Assembly (NCBI RefSeq): GCF_018687715.1
Contig: NC_056766.1
Coordinates: 13,523,001 to 13,587,000 of the forward strand
Source of the DNA: Carya illinoinensis
Taxonomy: Eukaryota > Streptophyta > Magnoliopsida > Fagales > Juglandaceae
Direction: 5' to 3'
DNA length: 64,000 bases
This document shows, one piece after another, positions 23,375-34,063 of the stretch; the stretch's first letter is position 1; every line of letters starts with the position of its first letter. Below the pieces are notes generated by a model. That model worked only from the letters and a program-made list of their open reading frames with translations. It did no database searches and was not told the origin of the DNA. Both the position numbers and the translations under genes were made by a program.

Positions 23375-25310
23375 TTATTTGAGTATATGTTAAATAGCTA
23401 TGTTGTTATTAAATAATTTTATCTCGTCTTATTTGTATAACTAAACAAAGATCAAGACAGAAATTATAAGAGAGGGTTTTAATTCGTGAGATTACATAAA
23501 TTGTCCAAATGCCCACTCAATAAAGCACCTCTCACCTCAGACATATCTTATAAATTTTTTAAGCTATTCACGAAAAGACCCTCCAATACTACTATTTCAC
23601 TCTCATTCCATTAAGTAAGATGTGATACGTTTATTACTATTAAATGATTGTTTATTACATGATTCTTTATCATCTAATAGTGACGAACGTGCAACATCTT
23701 ACTTAATAGAATGAAAGTATGATGAGAGTATGGTTTATAGCATTACTTTATCATTACTTTAAAAAGAAGGGGGGGTAAGTTGTCACATCTAATCCATCTT
23801 CTCCCCCCATGCAAAGCATTCTCTCCCTCCCTCTTTCAAACACAACCATCCCAGAGTAGCTATGCGAATCTCTACCCTAAACTGACCATTACCAAGCGAA
23901 TCCCTAGCCCTAACGTAGCCATTGGCAGCCGAATCTTGACTATCAACCTCTGGCATCTACCATTCAAAGCATCCCTTGCAGTGCATCATCCAATACAAGC
24001 CAACTGGCCTCTGCCAGTCAAAGCACTAGCTTCACATGGGTTTGCAATAGTTGACCCGTATCTCTACTATTGACGTCAGTTGTTTGTTGTAGAAGAAAAT
24101 GGTGTATAAAGTCTCACTACCCAAATCAATGAAAGGCACCCCTTTGAAACATTGGAAGCCTTGCACTTCCATCCTTGAAACTGCCAAAAAATTCTGTAGG
24201 CTCCATACCTCCACCACCACGGTTCCTAAGATATGTTCCTACCAAGTGGACCTTTAATTATCAATGGACAAATTAGCGCATAGCGTCCTCCACAACGATA
24301 TTTTTCTTGTTTCTCTTCTGTTTTGTTTCAAACAAATTAAAATTAAAAATCTCATGTTAATAGCTTTCATAAATAGTTTTTTAGAGAGCAAATATCAGTG
24401 TTGTGAAATTTATTAGAAAATGAGTATATATATGTATCCTCCTAATTTTTAAAAGAGGCTAACTAAATTATTTGTTATTGACCGTAAATCTTAGCACCCT
24501 AATGTCATGTAGCCTTTTAAACCTATATAGTGGTCTAAGAGCTAGTAGGGAAGGAAACTAAGGTATACGTTTGGTCATCTCGTTAAAAATGTCAACACTA
24601 CAGATTTTTAATAGTCAGAAGTTCATTTGTACTTTACTTAGTAAACTGGTTGTGCCTTTTTATTTTATTATTATTATTATTATTATCATTATTTTTTTTT
24701 TTATTTTTTTGCGGATGAAACCATATTTACAAGAACATGGATATCATTCAACTATGTGGGCAGTAAGTTTAGGTATTGTTCACAAAATAACACTTGAGCA
24801 GAATCATGTCTTTTCTTCTTGTTATTTCTTCTCCACGCTTTGGTATTGTTGTTATTCTCCCAACTTCTTTATATCGATCTCAGTTTCCTATCTCGGTGTT
24901 GCTGCTTGATATTTGGTGTCAGAATATACTAACACATCTCCCTATTGTCATGCCATTGTTTTTGGAGTGCAGATATATGTCTGGTTTTTTCAGGTGGCCT
25001 TGGTGATGCAAATTTGGAGGTTGACACCAATGCGGAAATTACTCCTTGAATCATGAAGGATGGAGACTTAACTAGTTGTTAAAACTCTTTTCTATTTTTT
25101 TTTTTTAAATTCTGTTGCTAAGTTGGTAATTCTTTACTAGTTTAGTTCCTAAATTATAGCATTGTATGAAATGCTTTTAAAGACGTGGTAATGGAAGGAA
25201 GTGGCAGATTCCATTTACAAAGACATTCCTTGTGTGTGTGTGTGTGTGTGTGTGTTTTCTTCCCTCTTGGTAGTCGATGTGAGGTTGGCTCTAGAGGATT
25301 TGCACCGAAT
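23375..25310. other. 3' flank of gene A and intergenic DNA
   Basis: After the stop comes an AT-rich flank with no sharp polyadenylation signal. No supported gene follows. Low-complexity runs include ATT repeats (about 24662-24690). At about 24988-25050 a splice-acceptor-like tttttcag precedes a short open stretch that reads GLGDANLEVDTNAEITP then stop; it looks exon-like but I do not recognise it. Confidence 0.4.
25231..25255. repeat. (TG)n microsatellite
   Basis: Twelve or more uninterrupted TG dinucleotides, between unassigned DNA and the gypsy gag remnant. Confidence 0.95.
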
Positions 25311-26245
25311 TTGGCATCAGAGCAAGATTTCCTTAAGGAATTCATGTCTCATGCTGGTGACTCGCAGTGGTAATTCTTACAATATGTCAATTAACCAAAA
25401 CCCAAACACTGACCTACCCCATTTGCAAGAACAAATCACCCAACTCACATCTGTGTTGGAGCAGATTAATCATAGGTTGGATGCAATGGAAGAACTTTGA
25501 ACTCGAGATGAGTTTGGACCTCACAATAGAAGGGCGCATGGGCCTTTTCAGGAGGATGTAGTGAATGATAGTGAAGAGGAAGAAGAGGATGAGGAATATA
25601 GGTAGAGGGACAGGGAATTGGGTGATCGTGGAGCTCGCTTGAGGCATAACGACCGTGAATTTTCTAGGGGAGGAGATGGGCGTGACATTGACCATCATCC
25701 ACTTGATGAACTAACTAAGAGGATGAAGGTGGATGTTCTAGATTTCTATGGAAAGTTGGACCCCAATGCTTTTAAAGATTGTTTGACGGCCATAGAGAAT
25801 TATTTTGATTGGTTCACTGTGTCTGAGGATAGAAAATTTGGTTTTGTCCATATCAAATTAAAAGGGCATGCACAAGCTTGGTGGGGTAGTGTTGAAGAAC
25901 AATTACATCGTACTCGACATGCACCAGTGTCCAATAGAGAGGAAATGAAGAAGTGACTGAAGGAGAAATATTTGCCTATTGACTTCAAACAAATGATGTT
26001 CAAAAAGATGCTACAGCTGAGGCAAGGATCATTGACTGTTGACTAGTATACGGACTATTTCCATGAGCTGACTGTCTGTAGTAAGATTGTGAAAACAAGC
26101 AACAAACTCTCGCTCATTACCCCACGGGCTTATGTAGTGAGATGCGCAAAGAAATGCTAATCATGCAACCCATCAACATTGAAGCGGCTTATCAATTGGT
26201 CTTACATGTTGAGAAGCAAATGGGGCCTTCAAACGAGAGGCGAGT
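25311..26245 (+). pseudogene. Ty3/gypsy gag remnant
   Basis: A primer-site-like ttggcatcagagc lies at 25311. Gag follows on the + strand: MSINQNPNTDLPHLQEQIT and a Leu-rich LEQINHRLDAMEEL helix, an acidic stretch, then the capsid signatures VLDFYGKLDPNAFKDCLTAI, ENYFDWF, KLKGHAQAWWGSVEEQ and LKEKYLPIDF. At least four in-frame stops are present. The frame ends where an LTR remnant begins at 26246; protease and pol are absent. Confidence 0.8.
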
Positions 26246-26490
26246 TGTAATATCTCACTCCTTCCTCTCTCTCATGGTCGCGAGTCTCGTTCTACGTGCT
26301 GAACCTCGATGACATGTTTTTAAATATATCAAACAATTTCTAAAGCAAGCCCAATGTTTTGCATAATGCTATATGTATGTTAGGAATATTAATGCATCTT
26401 TGTATGTCATGAACAAGGACAGATAACCTTGTGTTGTATGTTCAACGCTTCAGATGTATGTCCGATCCTAAGCGGAATATGGGTGTATCA
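26246..26490 (+). mobile_element. Internally deleted LTR remnant, Tekay-like
   Basis: The first 80 bp (tgtaatatct..., ctctctcatggtc, gaacctcgatg) resemble the minus-strand start of the LTR at 57435-59815. The last 100 bp (cataaccttgtgttg-like, tgtccgatc, ggaatatgggtgtatca) resemble the inner end of the Tekay-like LTR at 32012 and 35301. So both LTR ends are present with the middle missing. It abuts a P450 pseudogene at 26491. Confidence 0.65.
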
Positions 26491-26919
26491 TAATGTTTAC
26501 CTCTAACTCTCCTATGTGTTTGAATATCTCAAGCCATTGATTTGAAATGAATTCAAGTGTGGTTATTCTTCAAACTTAGCGCAATGGCGACTTGTAGGGA
26601 ACAAGCTAGGTACGGCATTGTTATAGCCCATTAGTTCTCCTATCACATGTTTTGGACAATTGGCAAAGGCTTTGTCTTTGGTAGGAAAACACTCTTTGGC
26701 TATCTCTGAATTGCCGACCACTATGGTTTTATGCATGCCCAACCTAATGGTGAAGATTGGTCCATAGTTGTCTGCCATATTACTCAAGGTTATATGGGCA
26801 GGTTTTGAACATGCTCCACCAGCTTCTGGTGGAAGTGTGCTTTGAGGTATAGTTTGTTGGGCTCTCCTTATCTTCCATAATAGAAAGAAGAGAAGGAGAA
26901 GGAAGCTAGCAAAGATCAT
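26491..26919 (-). pseudogene. CYP82 pseudogene, 5' exon fragment
   Basis: The minus strand starts with ATG at 26919: MIFASFLLLLFFLLWKIRR, then LPPEAGGA. A deletion removes the [12 protein letters not shown] stretch, and reading resumes as KPAHITLSNMADNYGPIFTI, GMHKTIVVGNSEIAKECF and MGYNNAV. From about 26600 leftwards the frame shifts, but nucleotide similarity to gene A continues (the cttgagatattcaaacaca and gagttagaggtaaacat blocks) to about 26491. There the LTR remnant cuts it off. It differs from gene A enough to be another CYP82 lineage. Confidence 0.85.
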
Positions 26920-27279
26920 GCCGGGCCATGATATAGGGCATATAAAAGGTTGAGTGATAATAAAAGAGTATATATAATTCCTTTCTGGTTGTGGATAGAG
27001 GTTTCGGATAAAAGGGCATATATATAGGTAGATACGTATGTACGTGTGTGCACGAGCCAAAATCTCTTACTTTGAATGGTAAAAAGAGTAACGTGTGTTT
27101 TTTTTTTTTTTTTATGGGAAATGCTATTAGCCCCGCTCTAATGTCCCGTTTTGATATCCCGCTCCACGTGGCCCTCCACATTTAACTATTTTTTTCATTT
27201 TAAAACACAAAGCAACAGTATTCTACTTTATCCCTTTTCCTTCTTATCCCGTGCATCACCATAGCATTTTCCTTCTTTA
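26920..27279. other. 5' flank of the pseudogene and possible retroposon tail
   Basis: The region upstream of the minus-strand pseudogene is AT-rich with TATA-like runs. A run of about 19 T at 27095-27113 precedes gggaaatgctattagcccc, which on the minus strand would be a poly-A-tailed sequence, as SINEs or other retroposons have. The limits are not defined. Confidence 0.3.
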
Positions 27280-27955
27280 TTTTTTTCCCTCCAGACCAAT
27301 ATTTTGAATTCCGTTTCGTTCCAGCCGAATGGTCAGAATTTACTGTTCCGGTGTAGTGTCCGGTACACTCTACTACCCTATTCCGTTTCGCTTCAAATTC
27401 TGGTCCTGTTTCGGCCATTTCGGTCAAATTTCAGCCATTTCGGCCGAAATTGAGTGTTTCGGTCTCTATTCCGTTTCAGACAATTTTTATAATTTTCTTA
27501 TACTTAGATGATATTTTTATAAATTTTAAATCTAAATGGTATTTAATTCATTCTAAAATATAAAATATATTTATATAATTGATATTTTTTTATAATTTTA
27601 AATATGTCCCCTCATTCTCTATTTTTAAAGTATTATTATTTTTATTAATTTACCTATTCTTTAATTTGTTTTCTTTATTTTTGTATCTTAACTCAAGTTT
27701 ATGATTTTTTTCAATATATATTTATTTTATAAATTTTCAATTCTTCTATATATATACACATATACATGATACACACTTACATATATATATATGTATTTAT
27801 TTTATTAGTTGTTAGTTTATATATACATATAAATATTCATATATAATATATAATTAATCTCGAAACGGTAACCGAAACGTACCGGTACCGAAATATTCCA
27901 TTCCAGTACCTCAGCCAGAATGGTCTCTGGAACGGATTTCAAAACTTTGCTCTAG
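27280..27955. repeat. Possible inverted-repeat element rich in TTTCGG
   Basis: The left end (attttgaattccgtttcgtt, then repeated tttcggccattt) and the right end (cgaaacggtaaccgaaacgt, gtaccggtaccg, ending ggaacggatttcaaaac) are partial reverse complements around an AT-rich core. This suggests a non-autonomous TIR-type DNA element. I see no transposase and no convincing target duplication. Confidence 0.35.
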
Positions 27956-28954
27956 ACCCACCGTTTCGCCGTCCCCAGCCCCATGAGTTTGGCCCCACCA
28001 GTTCGTGGTCCCCTCTCGGCCATCTCCGAGGGAATCTTCAAGATAAATTTATATATATATATATATTACATCAGCTTCTCCTGCACTAGGGAGGTCGATC
28101 TCTACAAATTTTTTTTTTTTTGTTTGTCTGGTATTTTTTCTTTTCTTCTGAGCTATGTTGCAAATGTATTGTTATGATCCTTACTATGAATCAATGTATT
28201 GTACTAAGGAAGGGAATGTAAATGGAATGATGGAGACATTTGTGAAAACAGGGATTGCAATTGAAATGTTTGTGAAAATGCTTGTGAAAATTGAAATGTT
28301 TGTGAAAATGAAATGTTGTCCGAATGTTTCACAGCAGGCATTATAAGCTCGTGTTAAATTTGTCAAACAATTACGCGCGTTCTCAATACAATGATCTAGA
28401 AGATACATTAATGCTTTTGATAAATCATTTTCCATTTTATTAATTTTGGAGTATATTAATTATGTTCATTATTTCTAAAACTCACTTAATAATTATTGTT
28501 GCCCACAATTGAGACCAAGGGCGAAAGAGACTTCTCTAGGGTGAAAATGAAACTCCATTATCATTTCCAAAAAATTGATGTGTTCAATGATATTAGGTCC
28601 CTTTTGACTGAGGTATTCTTTCTGCATGATATAAATTGCACACCATTCATTGGAATATAAGAATTGATTGGGCATTACGGTTTTATTTTGTGTATCAGGA
28701 TCTAGTACTAATTCTTGTATTGAGGGAATTATGATTAGTGATTTTTTGTATTAATTTCTAGTTTGATGCAAAGTTAATGGTATTTGGTGTCAAACACCTA
28801 TGTTCTTGTTGCAAATTTATTTATTTGTATTTAGTTTATCCCTAAGCAGGGGACCAAATATATGTTTAGCTTATTTTATTTTAGCATGTACATTACAATA
28901 CATGTTCTCCTGTCTTTTTCTCTCAACTAGGCAAGTGTCCCTTAGACATTGCTC
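27956..28954. other. Intergenic, partial copy of the unit block
   Basis: 28493-28560 is a partial direct copy of the block seen in units A and D (cacaattgagaccaagggcg, gacttctctagggtg). A short array of gaaatgtttgtgaaaat units lies at about 28225-28315. There is no supported gene. Confidence 0.5.
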
Positions 28955-29848
28955 TACCACTAGTATAATATATAAGCCAGAATGTGTGCAAAGATCAATT
29001 TTTTATCCGCACTATATAATATTGATTGACAGAGTTTTGGATTTGCCATGATATGGATATCTCTGTTTCTTTAATGAAAAGCACTTGAAGTTGCAGTTTT
29101 AATTCATTTCAAATTTTTAATAAACTGTATCCATCGTACAATCTGCTGCGTATCCATGATGATCAAAACCCTAATAATTACAATATTAAAGATGGAGTTT
29201 TTAATCTTTGCTTAAAGTCAGCCAGTTACATCACAGCGGTACTGGAAAAGCAAGCATCACCAAAATAGTTGTTGATTGAAACGAGAGACATATAGAGAGA
29301 GATTTAAGATGAATGGGTGTCAATTGCTCATACGTGTATTATTATCTCTGTTTCCTAAAAATTATCACTTCTCATATTCAATATTGAAAATTATACTAAC
29401 AATTATTCAAATATTTGTCTTCTATTCCTCACCATACAATACCATTAGTGTCAACAAGACGAAGTTGCCCGCAATTGAGATCGAGGGCAAAAAACAGTAC
29501 TTCTCTAGCAACTGCACTATCATGACTAATAAAAACTTTTAATATAGCTAGCTTATAGATCATAATAAAAGATAAAGGATCAACATCCCCACTAATTCAC
29601 TGGAGACTGTACGTGAAGTGAACTTAGAGATTGGCCGCTTGATTTTGACATGAGAATTGAACTACTGATCGAGCAAGCTGTGACTCTCTCCAAAACCTCT
29701 TCCCACAGCTAGCCATTAATTAAGGCAATTAAATATACTCTTTAATTCCTCACTCAACCTTCAATTACAACTTTTATGGCTTGCATCTTCACCTTGATTC
29801 TCTCGTCTTCTGTCTACTATGGATATGGAGGTGCATGGCCTATATATA
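28955..29848 (+). repeat. Segmental duplication, unit B, left part
   Basis: Aligns with the unit A upstream block (18590-19760). It is interrupted at 29848 by the chromodomain gypsy element and continues at 41822. The P450 gene expected downstream is missing: unit B runs straight into unit C near 42745. Confidence 0.8.
29776..29848 (+). pseudogene. CYP82 N-terminal fossil, unit B
   Basis: Reads MACIFTLILSSSVYYGYGGAWPI from an intact ATG: the CYP82 anchor start joined directly to GGAWP of the hinge, so the linker between them is deleted. The gypsy insertion at 29849 cuts it. This is the only fossil that retains the ATGGCTTGC start and the TGGCCT (Trp-Pro) codons. Confidence 0.7.
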
Positions 29849-30326
29849 TGTAAGGTGTGTATGATTGAAGGTTGAAGAAGGAATTAACGGCTTTAACTGC
29901 CGGAATGAAACGGTGCATATGATCCTAAAGGAGTAGTGTTTCTGAAGCTACAATACACTGCGTTGCAACATTAATAAAACGGTACGTTGCATGAAGACTT
30001 AGCAAGGGTCGACTGGAAGCAAAGCGACGTCGGTTCAATTGCTTGTAATTGTTAGTTGTTTCTGTTAGGATCGGAAGTGAGTATAAAAAGATTGTTCTGT
30101 GAGTGAAAAGGTTTATCTGAATTCTTGTAATTGGCACAGAGAGAAATTGTGGAGCTTAGAGATTGCTCGAAAATCTCTACCAACGAAATATAGTGAATAC
30201 TTGATTCTTTGATTGTGTGTTCCTTCCTTGTGAGATTGTGAGGTTTACTACGTTAATCTGTTCTATTTCTGTAGCTTGCAACAGAGGTCTTCTTCTGGTG
30301 ATTTCTCGAGCAGGAAGAACGTAACA
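29849..30326 (+). repeat. 5' LTR of the chromodomain gypsy element
   Basis: 478 bp, TG...CA. A TATA box, tataaaa, at 30082-30088 marks the likely promoter. It pairs with 41343-41821; nearly all differences are transitions, consistent with cytosine methylation decay. Confidence 0.93.
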
Positions 30327-30328
30327 AT

Positions 30329-30345
30329 TGGTATCAGCTTAGAGG
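30329..30345 (+). other. Primer binding site of the chromodomain gypsy element
   Basis: tggtatcagcttagagg begins 2 bp after the LTR. The first nine bases match the initiator-Met tRNA complement TGGTATCAGAGC; the rest diverges. Confidence 0.75.
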
Positions 30346-30358
30346 TCGATCCTGACGA

Positions 30359-32011
30359 ATGGCAGAAGGGACACGAGGAGCATTGAAAGGTCAACAGCAT
30401 GAAGTGGTGCAACAACAATTAGAGCATCACCAGATTGCCATTTCTGGCCTGGCAGAAAGGTTAGATCAAATGTCCGATGTGTTGAAAACTTTGGTTGAAA
30501 CTGTGAATGTAATTTCTCGTAGAGAAAGGGAGGGACCTCGTGATAGAGATCATGACAACAGGAATCATGATGAAAGGACTGGGGTTCAGAGGAATGTACG
30601 ATTAGAATTTCCACGTTTTAGTGGAACTGAACCTGATGGTTAGGTCTTTAAGGCCAATCAATACTTTGATTGTTTTATGGTTCCATTCCATCAGAAGTTA
30701 ATGGTTGCTTCACACCACATGGAGGGGGATGCTTTGGTGTGGTACCAAAATGGCATAGAATCAGGCCAATTTAATTCTTGGGAGACCTTGGTGGTAGCTC
30801 TACAAACCAGATTTGGACCATCCTCCTTTGATGACCCTATGGAGGCTCTCACTAGGTTAAGACAAACTTCTTCTGTGATTTTGTACACTTTTCAATTCGA
30901 GGCTTTGACTAATAGGTTGAAAAGCCTGTCTAAAAAGCACAAGATGAGCTGTTTCATAAGTGTATTAAAAGATGACATTCGAATCCCTGTTAAAATGTTT
31001 AATCCATTAAACTTGGGGGCTGCATTTGGGTTGGCAAAATTACAAGAGGAATATGTCCTATCTTCTAGGAAATCTTGGCGTCCTACTAATCATTATGCTG
31101 ATAAGTGGCCAAGTAATAACACTGGCCTTACTGACTCAGTTTCTAAGGACCACAAAAACTTGTTGCCTTTCAAGAAGGTAAATCCTTCTCATATTGATGA
31201 AAAAAGGAAAAAGGGCTTGTGTTCCCATTGTGAGGAAAAATGGAATCCAAACCATGTGTGTAAGAAACCGAAAGTTTATTTCATTCAGCTTGATTCTGAT
31301 ATGGAAAACCAACTTGATGTTGAGGAGTCTGAGGTTATTATTTCTGAGGAGCCAATTGCTGAAGAGCTTGATACTGTGGAAATTTCTGTTAATGCCATCT
31401 CGGGTTGCCTTGGTGGTAATGCTATGAGATTGCATGGATCTATTGGTTCTTGTGTTGTTGAAATTCTAGTGGATTCAGGAAGCACACACAACTTCTTGGA
31501 TCCTGTTGTGGTTAAAGAAGCTAAAATGAAGGTTCAGCAAGATTCCTGTTTGCAAGTTTGTGTGGCTAGTGGTGAAAAAATCATAACTCAAGGTAGTGGA
31601 CAGGAAGTTATCAAGATTCAGGGCTCTAAGTTTCCTGTTCCCTTTCATGTTCTTTCCTTAGGGGGGTGCGATGTAGTACTTGGGGTCCAATGGTTAAAGA
31701 CTTTGGACTCGATTACTTGGAATTTTTTAGAGATGTCAATGAGTTTCAAGTGGGATGGTCAGGCCATTAAACTGCAAGGATTGAATTCTGCTAGTGTTCG
31801 GATGATGGTTAGTGCCAAAGGCTTTAAGTCTAATTTTGTTAATAAGCATGCTTTGTTGTTGCAATTGATGCTTATTGACCACAAGCCTACTAAGATGTGT
31901 GTTGAAGGACCAGTGTATGCATTGCTTGAGGAGTTTGCTGATGTTTTTGAGGAACCTGTTGGACTGCCACCAAGAAAAGAATTTGACCATCCAATTAACT
32001 TGAAGGAAGGG
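30359..32011 (+). pseudogene. Gypsy gag and protease (N-terminal half of polyprotein)
   Basis: Starts MAEGTRGALKGQQHEVVQQQ with a coiled-coil-like Leu/Val heptad stretch (about residues 10-55) and capsid start VRLEFPRFSGTEPDG. A TAG at 30641-30643 stands in the position of the conserved Trp. Capsid motifs HMEGDALVWYQNG and LQTRFGPSSFDDPMEALTRL follow. The knuckle reads CSHCEEKWNPNHVC, the variant spacing common in this gypsy group. Protease has the intact signature VEILVDSGSTHNFLD and the VVLGVQWL flap-end motif. The frame is cut at 32011 in the linker before RT by the Tekay-like insertion; the rest is at 38568. Confidence 0.88.
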
Positions 32012-32600
32012 TGTGACGCCCCCAAATTCCGTTTGTGATCGGACGGACATTTGAAGTATCGAGACATGCAACACAAGGTTACCTGCCCCCGTTCATGACA
32101 TATAAGATGCAATATTCCTAACATGCAACTAACATTATGCAATATTCGCAGCGGATAATTTTTTTTTTTTTTTAGCAATACTATGCACCAAACTGAAAAT
32201 ATCTCAAATACTTAAAACATAAAGATCCATTGAATAACTAAGATCACAGCACTAGTCCAAAATAGTTATGATCCAAAAGTACTGGAGATGCAACTCCATC
32301 GTACAAGTAGTAATTTAACTACTGTATTAACATTAACGATGCACCGTCGTTCAATCGACTGTGTCTAGTTGGTCAGCTCCTGATCCTCTTTCAGGTCCTG
32401 TAACAAGATCTACCATTCGGGGGGAATGGTAGTTGGGACTACCACAGTGAGATTTGATTACAAATCTCAGCAAGTTAACAAAAACTTCCACACAGGCTAA
32501 TGATGCATGGATAACAGTAAAAGCATAAATGCATAATCAAATTCATAAGTAATTAAAGCATAACTTAGCGTGCAATATAGCATAATTGACATAACTTAAA
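32012..32600 (-). repeat. 3' LTR remnant of the Tekay-like element
   Basis: Aligns with 35301-35898 from tgtgacgcccccaaat to gacataacttaaa. The main length difference is an 11-bp block (cttcatatata-like, near 35508) absent here. By eye the two copies differ at a few per cent of sites. The break at 32600/32601 is where the deletion joined it to RT. Confidence 0.88.
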
Positions 32601-33953
32601 GTGAGTGGTCCAGACAAACGGGAGGATCCTTCCACAAATCTCCTATAGTAACCAGCCAGTCCTAAGAAACTTCGGATCTCATGCACACTGGTCGGTCTCT
32701 GCCAGTTCGTTACGGCTTCAATCTTGCTCGGGTCTACTGCTACTCCTCTACTAGAGATCACATGACCTAGAAATTTTACTTTTCTAGCCAGAACTCACAC
32801 TTACTAAGTTTGGCATAAAGTTTTTGATCCTTAAGTATAATTAAAGCCATGCTTAGATGATGTCTGTGTTCCTCCTTGTTCTTAGAGTAGATTAAGATGT
32901 CATCAATAAATACGACTACAAAATTATCCAAATAAGGTCTGAATATTTTGTTCATCATGTCCATGAATGCGGCTGGAGCATTGGTTAACCCAAAAGGCAT
33001 CTCCAAAAACTCGAAGTGGCCATACCTTGTCCTAAAGGCAGTTTTCAGCACATGTTGATCCTTGACTTTTAGCTGATGATATCTGGATCTTAGGTCAATC
33101 TTTGAAAACACTGCTGCTCCTTGCAATTGATCCAACAAATCATTGATTCTGGGTAATGGGTATCTATTCTTAATCGTCACCTTATTCAACTCTCTATAGT
33201 CTATACACATCCTCATAGATCCATCTTTTTTCTTCACGAATAACACGGGTGCTCCCCACGGCGAAGAACTGGGGCGAATAAAACCCTTCTCCAAAAGTTC
33301 CTCCAATTGTAGCTTGAGCTCCTTCAATTCGGTAGGGACCATACGATATGGCGCCTTGTGAGTCGGAGTTGTTGCCGGCTCCAACTCTATTTGGAATTCT
33401 ACTTCTCTATCCGGTGGTAAACCAGGTAACTCATCAACGAAAACTTTAGGAAAGTCTTCAACCATAGGTATCCCTTGGATTCCTATAGTTTTGGTTGTCT
33501 CCTCTATAGTTATCAATAGAAACGCTGAGGCTCCATCATCGATACACTTCCTAGCTTGCAACGCCGAGATCAAAGGTGGGGTGGCCTTAACTGATGTTCC
33601 TGCGTAACTCATCCTGTCTTCAGTTGGAGGTTCAAACACAACCTCTTGTTTCCGACAGTCTATCTTAGCATAGTGCTTGAAAAGCCAGTCCATCCCCAAA
33701 ATCAAGTTGAATTCCATCTGACCGAATACTAACAAGTTAGCCTTCAGTGTCCTTCCTTCTAGCTCTAATGGACAATCCTTAACTAAACGGGTACAAGATA
33801 CTGTATTCCCATCGGGAATTAATACTACAACCCGTCGTGGTAAGAGTTCAGTCTGCAAACTACAAATTCATGCAAACGCTGCAGACACAAAGGACTGCGA
33901 CGCACTTGAATCGAATAGTGCACAAGCCGAGAACCTAAACAAATTAACCCTTC
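32601..33953 (-). pseudogene. Tekay-like protease and reverse transcriptase, truncated
   Basis: Protease begins after the candidate intron: ACALFDSSASQSFVS, where Ser replaces Gly of the D-S-G motif, and an in-frame TGA (33868-33870) follows. The stretch [16 protein letters not shown] then leads to RT (32776-33600): [33 protein letters not shown] (Arg for the usual Gly), [16 protein letters not shown], the intact catalytic [12 protein letters not shown] and, past a short frame break near 32776, DPSKIEAV and [13 protein letters not shown]. The frame ends RLSGPLT and fuses to LTR sequence at 32601, so RNase H and integrase are lost. Confidence 0.87.
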
Positions 33954-34063
33954 CTAAAACAAAAATATATACACCAATATTAATACTAATTCTAACACAT
34001 TCATAATACCTGCAACATCATAAATACTAAAAGGAAAGAAAAAATATATAAAATAAAAAATGC
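33954..34063 (-). other. Candidate 110-bp GC-AG intron between gag and protease
   Basis: On the minus strand it begins GCATTTTTTATTT and ends TTTTGTTTTAG, is strongly T/A-rich and contains no retroviral protein similarity. The gag frame upstream and protease frame downstream differ; removing exactly this stretch joins them, giving VMTG then RVNLFRFSACALFDS, as expected for the group. The donor is GC instead of GT, so it may be a mutated GT. A plain AT-rich insertion is the alternative. Confidence 0.45.

Noticed and set aside
26563..27060. Longer minus-strand frame starting MARAHTYIRI before the P450 pseudogene
   Set aside because: The first 47 codons have no P450 similarity; the CYP82-like start is the Met at 26919.
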